A stretch of 64,000 nt of DNA from Caulobacter sp. BP25 (lineage in GTDB: Bacteria > Pseudomonadota > Alphaproteobacteria > Caulobacterales > Caulobacteraceae). Numbering within the stretch: position 1 is the stretch's first letter; every line of letters starts with the position of its first letter. The notes under the pieces are model-generated. The model was not told the DNA's origin, did not search any database, and saw only the letters and a list, made by a program, of their open reading frames with translations. This document shows positions 17,905 through 26,416 of the stretch, in pieces. The position numbers and the translations under genes are program-made. The DNA is taken from contig NZ_PEGH01000019.1 in the NCBI RefSeq assembly GCF_002737755.1, positions 1 to 64,000 of the forward strand, given 5' to 3'.

Positions 17905-18234
17905 ATGGCCGAGCGGAAGCAAGGCGGACAAAGCAACGGCGCTGGGTCGTCGGTCGTCACGGAAGTGAAGCCGAAGACGCAGAAGCCTTCGCTGTATCGA
18001 GTTCTGATTCTCAACGACGACTACACCCCGATGGAGTTCGTCGTTTACGTTCTCGAGCGGTTCTTCAACAAGTCGCGCGAAGATGCGACGCGCATCATGT
18101 TGCATGTTCACCAAAACGGCGTGGGCGTGTGCGGTGTCTACACTTACGAAGTCGCAGAAACCAAGGTCGCCCAAGTCATCGACTCGGCGCGACGCCATCA
18201 GCACCCCCTGCAGTGCACCATGGAAAAGGACTGA
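17905..18234 (+). CDS. clpS: ClpS, N-end rule adaptor of ClpAP
   Basis: 109 residues from ATG 17905, preceded by AGGAGAGAA. An in-frame GTG at 17875 would add ten residues and gives the 119-residue form used for the C. crescentus protein; its upstream bases look less like a ribosome binding site. The core shows the N-degron pocket: [12 protein letters not shown], and M-L-H-V-H-Q-N-G. ClpS hands substrates with N-terminal bulky residues to ClpA. It ends 12 bases before clpA. Confidence 0.96.
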   Translation: MAERKQGGQSNGAGSSVVTEVKPKTQKPSLYRVLILNDDYTPMEFVVYVLERFFNKSREDATRIMLHVHQNGVGVCGVYTYEVAETKVAQVIDSARRHQHPLQCTMEKD

Positions 18235-18246
18235 GGAGCCTCCCCG

Positions 18247-20577
18247 TTGCCCTCTTTTTCGCGCCCCCTGGAAGAGTCCCTGCATCGCGCCGTCGCGTAC
18301 GCCAACCAGCGTAAGCACGAGTACGCGACGCTTGAGCACCTTTTGCTCTCCTTGACCGACGACGATGACGCCGCCGGAGTGATGCGCGCGTGCGACGTCG
18401 ATCTCGCCGCGCTGAAGAAGAGCCTCTCGAACTATCTCGATGTCGAGTTGGCCTCCCTGGTCGTTGACGACGAGGAGGACGCCAAGCCGACTGCGGGGTT
18501 CCAGCGCGTGATCCAGCGCGCGGTGATCCACGTCCAGTCGTCAGGTCGCGAGGAAGTGACCGGCGCCAACGTGCTGGTCGCCATCTTCTCCGAACGCGAA
18601 AGCCACGCCGCCTATTTCCTGCAAGAGCAGGACATGACGCGGTACGACGCGGTCAACTTCATCGCCCACGGCATCGCCAAGAAGGCCGGCGTCTCGGAAG
18701 CCAAGAGCATCAAGGGCGCCAGCGCCGGCTCGAATCAGACCGAGGAAGACGGCGAGAAGCCCAACACCAAGACCGGCGGCGAGGCTCTGGAAGCCTATTG
18801 CGTCGACCTCAACGAAAAGGCCCGCCAGGGCAAGGTCGACCCGCTGATCGGCCGCGCCAACGAAGTTGAGCGCGCGATCCAGATCCTGTGCCGTCGCACC
18901 AAGAACAACCCCCTGCTCGTCGGTGACCCCGGCGTCGGCAAGACCGCCATCGCCGAGGGCCTGGCTCGCAAGATCGTCACGCACCAGGTCCCAGAGGTCC
19001 TGGAAGGCGCCACCATCTACTCGCTCGACATGGGCGCGCTGCTGGCCGGCACCCGCTATCGCGGCGACTTCGAGGAACGCGTCAAGCAGGTCGTCAAGGA
19101 GCTGGAGAGCCACCCGAACGCGGTGCTGTTCATCGACGAGATCCACACCGTGATCGGCGCCGGCGCGACCAGCGGCGGGGCTATGGACGCCTCGAACCTG
19201 CTGAAGCCCGCCCTGGCCTCCGGCTCGCTGCGCTGCATGGGCTCGACCACCTACAAGGAGTTCCGCCAGCACTTCGAGAAGGATCGGGCTCTCGTCCGTC
19301 GCTTCCAGAAGATCGACGTGAACGAGCCGACGGTGGAAGACACCATCAAGATCCTCAAGGGCCTGAAGACCTACTACGAGGACTTCCACAAGCTGAAGTA
19401 CACGAACGACGCCCTGAAGGTCGCCGTCGAGCTGTCGGCCAAGTACATCACCGACCGCAAACTGCCGGACAAGGCGATCGACGTGATCGACGAGGCTGGC
19501 GCCTCGCAGATGCTGGTGCCGGAAAACCGCCGCAAGAAGACGCTCGGCGTGAAGGAGATCGAGGCGGTCGTCGCTAAGATCGCTCGCATCCCGCCCAAAT
19601 CGGTCAGCAAGTCGGACACCGAGGCCCTCAAGGAACTCGAGAACGACCTGAAGCGCGCCGTGTTCGGCCAGGAAGAAGCCCTGAGCCAACTGTCGGCCGC
19701 CATGAAGCTGGCGCGCGCCGGCCTGCGCGAACCGAACAAGCCGATCGGCTCGTATCTGTTCAGCGGCCCGACCGGCGTCGGCAAGACCGAAGCCGCCAAG
19801 CAGCTGGCCCAGACCCTGGGCATCGAGATGCTGCGCTTCGACATGTCGGAATACATGGAGCGCCATACCGTGAGCCGCCTGATCGGCGCCCCTCCCGGCT
19901 ATGTCGGCTTCGACCAGGGCGGTCAGCTGACCGACGCGGTCGACCAGCACCCGCACGCCGTCGTCCTGCTCGACGAAATCGAGAAGGCGCACGGGGATGT
20001 CTACAACATCCTGCTGCAGGTGATGGACAACGGCACGCTGACCGACAGCAACGGCAAGAAGGTCGATTTCCGCAACGTGGTCCTGATCATGACCACCAAT
20101 GCGGGAGCCTCGGACGCCCAGCGCAACTCGATCGGCTTTGGCCGCAGCAAGGTCGAAGGCGAGGAAGAGGCCGCCCTCAAGCGCCTGTTCACGCCGGAGT
20201 TCCGCAACCGCCTGGACGCCGTGGTGGCCTTCAAGCCGCTGACCGCCGACATCATCCGTCAGGTGGTGCAGAAGTTCGTGATGCAGCTGGAGGCGCAACT
20301 GGCCGACCGCAACATCACGATCGAACTGGCCGACGATGCGGCCGACTGGCTGGCCAAGAACGGCTTCGACGAGCTCTACGGCGCCCGTCCGCTGGCCCGG
20401 GTCATCCAGGAGCACATCAAGAAGCCGCTGGCCGACGACATCCTGTTCGGACGCCTGGTCCGCGGCGGCCACGTCAAGGTCGTGCTCAAGGACAGCAAGA
20501 TCGACTTCGAGATCGACAGCAATGTCGACCCCAAGGCGAGCAAGTCCGACGAAGCCGAACCGGCCCTGGCCGAATAG
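18247..20577 (+). CDS. clpA: ClpA, ATPase subunit of ClpAP
   Basis: 776 residues from a TTG start (18247) behind GGAG. N-domain repeats (residues 1-145), AAA1 with Walker A G-D-P-G-V-G-K-T (about 227) and Walker [12 protein letters not shown]2 with G-P-T-G-V-G-K-T (about 506) and [10 protein letters not shown]. It unfolds proteins and feeds them to ClpP. The rare start codon may limit its level relative to ClpS. An intrinsic terminator follows. Confidence 0.97.
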   Translation: MPSFSRPLEESLHRAVAYANQRKHEYATLEHLLLSLTDDDDAAGVMRACDVDLAALKKSLSNYLDVELASLVVDDEEDAKPTAGFQRVIQRAVIHVQSSGREEVTGANVLVAIFSERESHAAYFLQEQDMTRYDAVNFIAHGIAKKAGVSEAKSIKGASAGSNQTEEDGEKPNTKTGGEALEAYCVDLNEKARQGKVDPLIGRANEVERAIQILCRRTKNNPLLVGDPGVGKTAIAEGLARKIVTHQVPEVLEGATIYSLDMGALLAGTRYRGDFEERVKQVVKELESHPNAVLFIDEIHTVIGAGATSGGAMDASNLLKPALASGSLRCMGSTTYKEFRQHFEKDRALVRRFQKIDVNEPTVEDTIKILKGLKTYYEDFHKLKYTNDALKVAVELSAKYITDRKLPDKAIDVIDEAGASQMLVPENRRKKTLGVKEIEAVVAKIARIPPKSVSKSDTEALKELENDLKRAVFGQEEALSQLSAAMKLARAGLREPNKPIGSYLFSGPTGVGKTEAAKQLAQTLGIEMLRFDMSEYMERHTVSRLIGAPPGYVGFDQGGQLTDAVDQHPHAVVLLDEIEKAHGDVYNILLQVMDNGTLTDSNGKKVDFRNVVLIMTTNAGASDAQRNSIGFGRSKVEGEEEAALKRLFTPEFRNRLDAVVAFKPLTADIIRQVVQKFVMQLEAQLADRNITIELADDAADWLAKNGFDELYGARPLARVIQEHIKKPLADDILFGRLVRGGHVKVVLKDSKIDFEIDSNVDPKASKSDEAEPALAE

Positions 20578-20600
20578 GCTTTGGCCTCGAACTGAAACGG

Positions 20601-20634
20601 AAAGGCCCGGAGCGATCCGGGCCTTTTTCGTTTT
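20601..20634 (+). terminator. Intrinsic terminator of clpS-clpA
   Basis: AAAGGCCCGGA-GCGA-TCCGGGCCTTT hairpin followed by TTCGTTTT. It also borders the 3' end of the opposite HIT gene, which it may serve too. Confidence 0.85.
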
Positions 20635-20636
20635 GC

Positions 20637-21071
20637 CTACAGCGCCGCCGCGATCTTGGCCGCCAGCGCCTTCAGCTCCTCGACATCGGCCATGCCGCCC
20701 TCGCCGTGGCGACCCAGCGCCTCACCCTCGTAGCGGGGGATCACATGGAAGTGCAGGTGGAAGACCGTTTGGCCGGCGGGCGCGCCGTTGAACTGGGTGA
20801 CGACCACGCCGTCCGGCTTCAGGGCCGCCGCCACCGCGCGCGCCAGCCTTTGCGTCGCGGCGGTCAGCTCGGTCAGCACCTCCGGTTCGACCTCGAGCAG
20901 GTTGCGGGCCTGGCTGACCTTGGAGATCACCAGGGCGTGGCCGCGCGACTGCGGGAAGACGTCCATGAAGGCCAGGACCCGGTCGTCCTCGAACACCTTC
21001 ACGCTGGGGATCTCGCCCCGGATGATCTTGGCGAAGATGTTGCCCGTGTCGTAGCGTCCGTCGAGGCTCAT
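20637..21071 (-). CDS. HIT-family nucleotide hydrolase
   Basis: 144 residues from ATG 21071, preceded by GGGAGA. The histidine triad is H-L-H-F-H-V-I-P near residue 105, with F-A-K-I-I-R-G-E-I-P near the start as in HinT/HIT enzymes that cleave nucleoside phosphoramidates and adenylates. Compared with short HinT proteins it has about 30 extra C-terminal residues forming an Ala/Lys helix. Confidence 0.9.
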   Translation of the reverse strand: MSLDGRYDTGNIFAKIIRGEIPSVKVFEDDRVLAFMDVFPQSRGHALVISKVSQARNLLEVEPEVLTELTAATQRLARAVAAALKPDGVVVTQFNGAPAGQTVFHLHFHVIPRYEGEALGRHGEGGMADVEELKALAAKIAAAL

Positions 21072-21199
21072 GACCGTCTCCCTTTGACGGGACGGTCGTA
21101 GCAAACAGAGGGTGGGGCGCAAGAGGAGCCAACACGAAGCTTCACCCTAGGAACGCGCCTCCTCCGGCGCCGTTCGTCTCCCAAGCAAAGGAGACGACG

Positions 21200-21688
21200 A
21201 TGTCCAAGGAAGCCGATCTGGCCGAGAAGTTCTGGAAGGCCCTGAAGTCCGACCGCACCGTGATGCTGGGCCTGCCCGATCACGAGAGCGGACGCGCCCA
21301 GCCGATGACCGCCGTGTTCGAAGGCAGCCATTCCGGTCCGATCTGGATCTTCAGCGCCGTCGATGTCGATCTGGTCCGGGCGGTCGAGGGCGGGGAACGC
21401 GAAGCCTTCCTGCATTTCGTGTCCAAGGGGCATAACCTCTTCGCGGCGGTCGAGGGCCGCATGCGCATCGACAATGACCGGGGGACGATAGACCGCCTGT
21501 GGAACCCCTTCGTCGCCGCCTGGTATAGCGGCAAGAACGATCCCAAGCTGCGCCTGCTGCGCTTTGAGACGGGCAGCGCTCAGATTTGGCTGAACGAGAG
21601 CAGCCTGTTCGCCAGCGTGAAGATGATGCTCGGGGCGGATCCCAAGAAGGAATACAAGGACAAGGTCGGCGAAGTCCGGCTGCAGTAG
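21200..21688 (+). CDS. General-stress-type pyridoxamine 5'-phosphate oxidase-fold protein
   Basis: 162 residues with the split-barrel flavin-binding fold: E-K-F-W-K-A-L-K-S-D-R-T-V-M-L-G, P-M-T-A-V-F, W-I-F-S-A, L-F-A-A-V-E-G, and late W-L-N-E. These small PPOX-like proteins bind FMN/FAD and are often stress-induced. Strong ribosome binding site (AAAGGAGACGACG). Likely single-gene unit. Confidence 0.85.
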   Translation: MSKEADLAEKFWKALKSDRTVMLGLPDHESGRAQPMTAVFEGSHSGPIWIFSAVDVDLVRAVEGGEREAFLHFVSKGHNLFAAVEGRMRIDNDRGTIDRLWNPFVAAWYSGKNDPKLRLLRFETGSAQIWLNESSLFASVKMMLGADPKKEYKDKVGEVRLQ

Positions 21689-21709
21689 GCGCGCCCGCCG
21701 GGAGGCGCG

Positions 21710-22870
21710 CTATCGCTCCTCCCGGAACGGGGAGTACTCGTCGGTCAGCATCTCGATGTCGGCGGCCACCGCCTCCCGCTCACGTTCCAGATAGCGCGCC
21801 ACGGGCTCGCGCAGGGCCGGATCAGCGATCCAATGGGCGGAGTAGACAGGGCTGGGCAGATAGCCGCGCGCGATCTTGTGCTGGCCTTGTGCGCCCGCCT
21901 CAACGCGGGGCAGGCCCAGCCGGATCGCGTGCTCGATGGCCTGGTAGTAGCAAAGCTCGAAATGCAGGAACGGCACGTCCTCGACGCAGCCCCAGTGGCG
22001 CCCGTAGAGGCAGTCGCGACCTAGCAGGTTCAGCGCCCCGGCGAGGAAAGGTCCGCCCGGCCTGCGCGCCATCAGCAGCAGCACCTTGTCTGCCATCCGC
22101 TCTCCGAGCAGCGAGAAGAAGGGGCGATTCAGATAAGGCTGTCCCCACTTGCGACTGCCGGTGTCCATGTAGAAGGCGAAGAACGCATCCCAATGGTCCT
22201 CGGTCAGCTCGCCGCCGGTCAGGGCGACGATCTCAAGGCCCTCCTGGGCGTCGCGCCGCTCGCGGCGGATGGTCTTGCGCCGATTGGCCGACAGAGCCGC
22301 CAGGAAGTCGTCGAAGGTCGCGTAGCCTCGGTTCTCCCAGTGGTACTGCTGGTCCTGGCGCGGCAGCATCCCGTGCTCGCCCATCCAGCGCCATTCGTCC
22401 TCAACCGGGAAGGTCACGTGTACCGACGAGGCGCCCATGCGTTCGCACAGCGCCAGGGCGCCGCCCAGCAGCGCCGAGCGCCCCTCGTCGGCGTCTATGT
22501 CCGGCCGCACGATCAGACGAGAGCCGGTCACGGGCGAAAACGGCGAGGAGCACTGGAGCTTGGGATAGTACCGCCCCCCGGCCCGCTCATAGGCGTCCGC
22601 CCAGGCGTGGTCGAAGACGTATTCGCCCTGGCTGTGGGACTTCAGATACAGCGGCATGACGCCAGCGACCGCGCCGGCCTCATCCTCGACCGACAGGTGC
22701 TGCGAGGCCCAGCCGGTGCGCGCCGAGACACAGCCGCTTTCCTCCAGGATCGACAGGAAATCATAGGAGACGAACGGATCGCCAGTGGCCTCGGCGCAAG
22801 CGTCCCAGGCCTCCTTGCCGATCTCGGCGATCGCGCGATGGACGCGAACCGCCGGTCGGATGGAACTCAC
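21710..22870 (-). CDS. Predicted N-acyltransferase (COG3146/DUF482, GNAT-FemAB fold)
   Basis: 386 residues from GTG 22870. Seen: F-V-S-Y-D-F-L, Y-V-F-D-H-A-W-A-D-A-Y, Y-Y-P-K-L-Q, S-S-V-H-V-T-F, W-G-Q-P-Y-L-N-R-P-F-F, L-Y-G-R-H-W-G-C and E-A-G-A-Q-G-Q-H-K-I-A-R-G, all typical of the peptidogalycan/N-acyltransferase COG3146 group. Substrate unknown. The start codon overlaps the stop of the upstream phosphodiesterase gene (GTGA), so it is the last gene of a three-gene coupled operon. Confidence 0.85.
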   Translation of the reverse strand: MSSIRPAVRVHRAIAEIGKEAWDACAEATGDPFVSYDFLSILEESGCVSARTGWASQHLSVEDEAGAVAGVMPLYLKSHSQGEYVFDHAWADAYERAGGRYYPKLQCSSPFSPVTGSRLIVRPDIDADEGRSALLGGALALCERMGASSVHVTFPVEDEWRWMGEHGMLPRQDQQYHWENRGYATFDDFLAALSANRRKTIRRERRDAQEGLEIVALTGGELTEDHWDAFFAFYMDTGSRKWGQPYLNRPFFSLLGERMADKVLLLMARRPGGPFLAGALNLLGRDCLYGRHWGCVEDVPFLHFELCYYQAIEHAIRLGLPRVEAGAQGQHKIARGYLPSPVYSAHWIADPALREPVARYLEREREAVAADIEMLTDEYSPFREER

Positions 22871-23640
22871 GCGTGGAAGCCCTCGAAGATCAGGTTGTCG
22901 CAATGGTCCCGCACGCCTTCCCACTGGTCTGGGCTGCGGACGGTCCAGGCGACCACCGGCATGCCCTTGGCGCGATATAGGTCGGCGCGCGGGCTGGGCA
23001 ACATGTCCAGGCCCAGAGACAGGAAATCCGGCCGCGCCAGCTCGACCTGCTCCAGCGCCGCCAGCGACTTGCGCATCTCCGGCGCCAGCTTGCGAGCGTT
23101 GTCGTCGTTCCAGCTGTAGGAGTTCAGGCCGCGCAGGATCTGCGGGTGATGGTCGGCGAACCAGGCGTGCGAATACGGATTGAAGCCGATCACGGCGGTT
23201 GGGCCGTTGTGGTCGACCAGCACGTCGCTGACGCGTTTCTCCAGCGGCCCGACCTCGCCGAAAGGCGTCTTGAGCTCGATGAAGACCATGGCGCGGTGGC
23301 CGATCATGGTCAGGGCGTCGGCCAGGGTCGGGATCGTCTCGTCCGTGGCCTTGAGCGCCATGGTCGAAAGGTCGGCGGCGGTGTGGTCGCGCAAGCGCCC
23401 TTCCCGGCCGGTCATCCGCTCCAGGCGGTCATCGTGGAAGACCACCGCCTCACCGTCGGCGGTCAGTTGCACGTCCAGCTCGATGGCGTAGCCATGGGCG
23501 CAGGCGGCCTGGAAGGCGGCCAGGGAGTTCTCCGGCGCGCCATCAGGAGTCCAGAGGCCGCGATGGGCCGCCGGCGGGTCGAACATGCGCTCCCACGCCT
23601 CGCCGAAGGTTTCGGTCGAGGGGCGTTCGCGCGAGCGCAT
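22867..23640 (-). CDS. Glycerophosphodiester phosphodiesterase-family protein
   Basis: 257 residues, cytoplasmic (no signal peptide). GDPD/TIM-barrel motifs: A-H-R-G (catalytic His), P-E-N-S-L-A-A-F, E-L-D-V-Q-L-T-A-D-G (metal Glu/Asp), V-V-F-H-D-D-R-L-E-R (second catalytic His), F-I-E-L-K-T, and W-T-V near the end. Cleaves glycerophosphodiesters to glycerol-3-phosphate and an alcohol. Start ATG overlaps the RidA stop (ATGA) and its stop overlaps the acyltransferase start. Confidence 0.9.
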   Translation of the reverse strand: MRSRERPSTETFGEAWERMFDPPAAHRGLWTPDGAPENSLAAFQAACAHGYAIELDVQLTADGEAVVFHDDRLERMTGREGRLRDHTAADLSTMALKATDETIPTLADALTMIGHRAMVFIELKTPFGEVGPLEKRVSDVLVDHNGPTAVIGFNPYSHAWFADHHPQILRGLNSYSWNDDNARKLAPEMRKSLAALEQVELARPDFLSLGLDMLPSPRADLYRAKGMPVVAWTVRSPDQWEGVRDHCDNLIFEGFHA

Positions 23641-24101
23641 CAGGCGATCTCCACCATCGCGTCCACCTCGACCGCGAAGCCGAGAGGCAGCTTGTAGACG
23701 CCCACCGCCGAGCGGGCGTGGCGTCCGGCGTCGCCAAGCGCCTCGACCATCAGGTCCGAGCAACCGTTGACGACCTTGGGAATGTCGATGAAGTCCGGAC
23801 CGGCCTGGACGAAGCCGCCCAGCTTCACCACGCGGACGACGCGGTCCAGGTCGCCATCGCAGGCGGCCTTCATCTGGGCCAGCAGGTTGATCCCGCAGAT
23901 GCGCGCGGCCTTCTGGGCGGTCTCCAGGTCGACGTCGACGCCGACCGTGCCCTTGATCCCGCCCGAAGCGTCCAGCGAGATTTGGCCGGAGATATGGACG
24001 AGATTGCCCGAGCGGACGAAAGGCACGTAGTTGGCCACCGGCGCCACCGGCTGGGGCAGCTCCACGCCAATCGCCTTCAACCGCTCTTCGACCTTCGACA
24101 T
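23640..24101 (-). CDS. RidA/YjgF-family protein
   Basis: 153 residues, the long RidA-subfamily type with N-terminal M-S-K-V-E-E-R-L-K-A-I-G. Seen: F-V-R-S-G-N-L-V-H-I-S-G-Q-I, V-V-K-L-G-G-F-V-Q-A-G-P, and a late R-x2-R-S-A-V-G-V segment with the conserved Arg. RidA members hydrolyse reactive enamine/imine intermediates; the specific one here is unknown. First gene of the coupled RidA/GDPD/acyltransferase operon. ATG 24101 is preferred over 24128 because ACGGAG precedes it. Confidence 0.9.
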   Translation of the reverse strand: MSKVEERLKAIGVELPQPVAPVANYVPFVRSGNLVHISGQISLDASGGIKGTVGVDVDLETAQKAARICGINLLAQMKAACDGDLDRVVRVVKLGGFVQAGPDFIDIPKVVNGCSDLMVEALGDAGRHARSAVGVYKLPLGFAVEVDAMVEIA

Positions 24102-24156
24102 ACGCACGCTCCGTGATTTGTCAGGCATCCTTAACGCGAGCGGCCCAGGCGCAAAA

Positions 24157-24189
24157 GAAAAAAGCCCGGACCTCGCGGCCCGGGCTTTT
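24157..24189 (-). terminator. Intrinsic terminator downstream of the phasin gene
   Basis: AAAAGCCCGG-ACCTCGCGG-CCCGGGCTTTT stem-loop with A/T runs on both sides. It lies 39 bases past the phasin stop and just before the RidA start on the same strand, so it separates the two units. Confidence 0.8.
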
Positions 24190-24227
24190 CGTCTTGGATC
24201 GCGTCGGCGGGACGCGAAGGTCGGCTC

Positions 24228-24662
24228 CTAGCGAGCGGCCTGGAACTTCTCGACCGCAGCGCTCATGCGCTCGTTCAGCGGCTTGACCGAGTCCTTGATC
24301 GAGGCCGAGACGATCTCCGAGGCCTTGCTGACCTGGGCGATGTAGGATTCCAGGGCCGACTTGGCCCAGGCGGTCTGCAGCTCGACGGCTTCCTGCACGC
24401 TCTTGGCGGAGGCCAGCGACTTGGCGGCGGCGACCTGGTCTTCGGCAAGCTTCTTCGAATAGGCGAAGGTCTCGGCGCCCAGGGCTTCAGCGCCCTTGGT
24501 GGCGGCCGTCACCGAAGCGACGACGGCTTCGAGGTTCTTCTTAGAGTGCGTGTTGGCTTCGGCCAGGGCGGCCAGCGACTTCTCGACGCCGTCCTTGAAC
24601 GCTTGGTTCGAGGCGGTGGTGAACTGTTCGACAGTGTTCTTGACGGTTTCGGCGGCGGCCAT
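24228..24662 (-). CDS. Phasin (polyhydroxyalkanoate granule coat protein)
   Basis: 144 residues, almost entirely amphipathic helix rich in Ala, Lys, Glu and Ser, with no Cys. Pattern of the phasin_2 family: F-T-T-A-S-N-Q-A-F-K, then L-E-S-Y-I-A-Q-V-S-K-A-S-E-I. Phasins coat polyhydroxybutyrate granules. Strong ribosome binding site AGGAGAG. The promoter region carries two perfect inverted repeats matching the PhaR operator form, supporting the assignment. Confidence 0.85.
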   Translation of the reverse strand: MAAAETVKNTVEQFTTASNQAFKDGVEKSLAALAEANTHSKKNLEAVVASVTAATKGAEALGAETFAYSKKLAEDQVAAAKSLASAKSVQEAVELQTAWAKSALESYIAQVSKASEIVSASIKDSVKPLNERMSAAVEKFQAAR

Positions 24663-24974
24663 GGAATCTCTCCTGGGGAGGAAGGCGGCGGGGCGGAGGG
24701 AACGAGCTACAACTCGCCCATCTGCGCTTGGGACAACGGCGGTTTGCCATGCTGCAGTGCAGCAGTCAAGAAAATTGTGCAGCGCACCATACCGTAAGGG
24801 TTGCTCCACAACCGCCTCTCAAAGCTGCAGCATTGGAACCACGCGCCCAATTTTTTCACCCGTGCGGCAAGTTCGCTCACCACTTGTTTACTTTAGCGAA
24901 AGGGGCCAGCCATCATGGTAAGGACACGCGTGTGGCGGTGCGGAACCGCTCAGTTCAAATGACGGACGCCCCTC
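24663..24974. other. 312-base intergenic region between phasin and carboxypeptidase genes
   Basis: Shared divergent control region. The left half holds the operator pair at 24752-24787. The right half, before the carboxypeptidase gene, contains a short hairpin GCGGT-GCGGA-ACCGC (24935-24949), and nothing I would call a gene. Confidence 0.6.
24752..24787. promoter_or_regulatory. Two PhaR-type operators upstream of the phasin gene
   Basis: CTGC-AGT-GCAG (24752-24762, inside the longer palindrome TGCTGCAGTGCAGCA) and GTGC-AGC-GCAC (24777-24787). PhaR of Paracoccus and Rhodobacter binds CTGC-N3/4-GCAG in phasin promoters. The first site is a perfect match, the second keeps the GC-N-GC symmetry. 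They lie 90-125 bases from the phasin start. Confidence 0.55.
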
Positions 24975-26282
24975 ATGTTCGCCAAGCTTACCTCCGCTCG
25001 TTCCGTTCTGGTCGCCGCCGGCCTGGCGCTCGCGACCATGCTTGGCGCCGTCGCGCCGACGCCGGCCTCGGCCGCCATACCCTATCTCCAGCTGAACGCC
25101 TCCGAGCCGAAGTACGCGGCCATCGTGATCGACGCCAATTCGGGCGAAGTGCTTTACGACAAGAGGGCTGACAGCCCGCGCTATCCAGCTTCCGTGACCA
25201 AGGTCATGACGCTGTACCTCACCTTCGAGGCGCTCGGCGAAGGCCGCATGAAGCTGACCGACCGGGTCGTCATGTCTCCGCGCGCCGCCGGCCAAGCGCC
25301 GACCAAGATCGGCCTGCGTCCCGGCGAGAGCATGAGCGTCGACGAAGCCATCAAGGCCATGACCGTGAAATCCGCCAACGACGTCGCCGTCGCCATGGCC
25401 GAGCGGCTGGCCGGCAGCGAGTCGCGATTCGCCGCCTTGATGACCCTGCGCGGTCAGGAACTGGGCATGCGCAACACCCGCTTCGTGAACGCCTCGGGTC
25501 TGCCCGACAGCCGCCAGATCTCGACGGCCCGTGACCTGGCCATCCTGTCGCGCGCCGTGATGCGCGACTTCCCGCAGTATTACAGCTATTTCTCGGTGCG
25601 CGGCTTCACCTTCCGGGGCGCCTACATCAAGGGCCACAACCGGCTGCTGGATAACATGGAAGGCTTTGACGGCCTGAAGACTGGCTACACCAATGCCTCG
25701 GGCTTCAACCTGGCCGGTTCGGCCGTCCGAGACGGCCGCCGCCTGATCGCCGTGGTCCTGGGCGGCCCTTCGACCGCCTGGCGCGACAACAACATGGAAG
25801 ACCTGCTGCTGACCGGCTTCGACGTGATGAAGCGACGCGCCAAGGGCGAGCGGACCACGATCGCCGCCAACATCTATGAAGACGAGCCCTCGGGCCCGAT
25901 CGACCGTCCGTCGGTCGAACAGGGCGATGGCGACCAGGCCGGCCTGAAGATCGTCCTGACCGAGAACCCGCATAATCCCGGCCCGATGAAGGTCTCCCCC
26001 ACCCTGCGCGCGGCGCAAGCCACGGCCAAGCCGGCCAAGAAGCCGCAAGGCGAGTGGGCCGTGCAGGTCGGCGCCTTCAAGTCCAAGTCGCTGGCCAACG
26101 AACAGCTGAAGCTGGTGCGCGGCCGTTTCGCCAAGGTGGTCGCCGACACCGAGGCTGCTGTCGAAGGGGCTGGCGGCACGTTCCGCGCCCAGTTCCAGGG
26201 CCTAACGGCCGACGCCGCTCGCAGCGCCTGCTCGACCCTGAAGGCCAAGCGCGTGCCCTGCATGGTGCTGTCGCCGCGCTGA
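24975..26282 (+). CDS. D-alanyl-D-alanine carboxypeptidase with C-terminal SPOR domain
   Basis: 435 residues with a signal peptide (cleavage near A-S-A-A). Peptidase S11 (PBP5/6-like) with S73-V-T-K76, S-A-N and K-T-G-Y-T active-site motifs; it trims the terminal D-Ala of peptidoglycan stem peptides. A Pro/Lys linker leads to a SPOR domain (about 357-432, start W-A-V-Q-V-G-A-F), which binds denuded septal glycan. The SPOR domain, instead of the usual PBP5 C-terminal membrane helix, points to recruitment at the division site. Confidence 0.93.
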   Translation: MFAKLTSARSVLVAAGLALATMLGAVAPTPASAAIPYLQLNASEPKYAAIVIDANSGEVLYDKRADSPRYPASVTKVMTLYLTFEALGEGRMKLTDRVVMSPRAAGQAPTKIGLRPGESMSVDEAIKAMTVKSANDVAVAMAERLAGSESRFAALMTLRGQELGMRNTRFVNASGLPDSRQISTARDLAILSRAVMRDFPQYYSYFSVRGFTFRGAYIKGHNRLLDNMEGFDGLKTGYTNASGFNLAGSAVRDGRRLIAVVLGGPSTAWRDNNMEDLLLTGFDVMKRRAKGERTTIAANIYEDEPSGPIDRPSVEQGDGDQAGLKIVLTENPHNPGPMKVSPTLRAAQATAKPAKKPQGEWAVQVGAFKSKSLANEQLKLVRGRFAKVVADTEAAVEGAGGTFRAQFQGLTADAARSACSTLKAKRVPCMVLSPR

Positions 26283-26312
26283 TTGCGGCGGACCAACAAC
26301 CGCAAAACGCGT

Positions 26313-26410
26313 GTCATCCCGGCCGAAGCGAAGCGGAGAGCCGGGACCAAAACACGCGCTGAGCTTTCGGCGGTCCCGGCTCGGCGCGCTACGCGCTTGG
26401 CCGGGATGAC
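26313..26410. repeat. Intergenic palindromic repeat
   Basis: GTCATCCCGGCC at the left end and its exact inverse at the right end (GGCCGGGATGAC) enclose inner arms GCCGGGACC / GGTCCCGGC-like. It lies between the convergent carboxypeptidase and aminotransferase genes. This GTCATCCCGGCC type is common in proteobacterial genomes and may act as a bidirectional terminator. Confidence 0.75.
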
Positions 26411-26416
26411 AGCTTC

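Noticed and set aside
18541-20472. 643-residue open frame opposite clpA
   Set aside because: Antisense shadow caused by GC-rich third codon positions; clpA is unmistakable.
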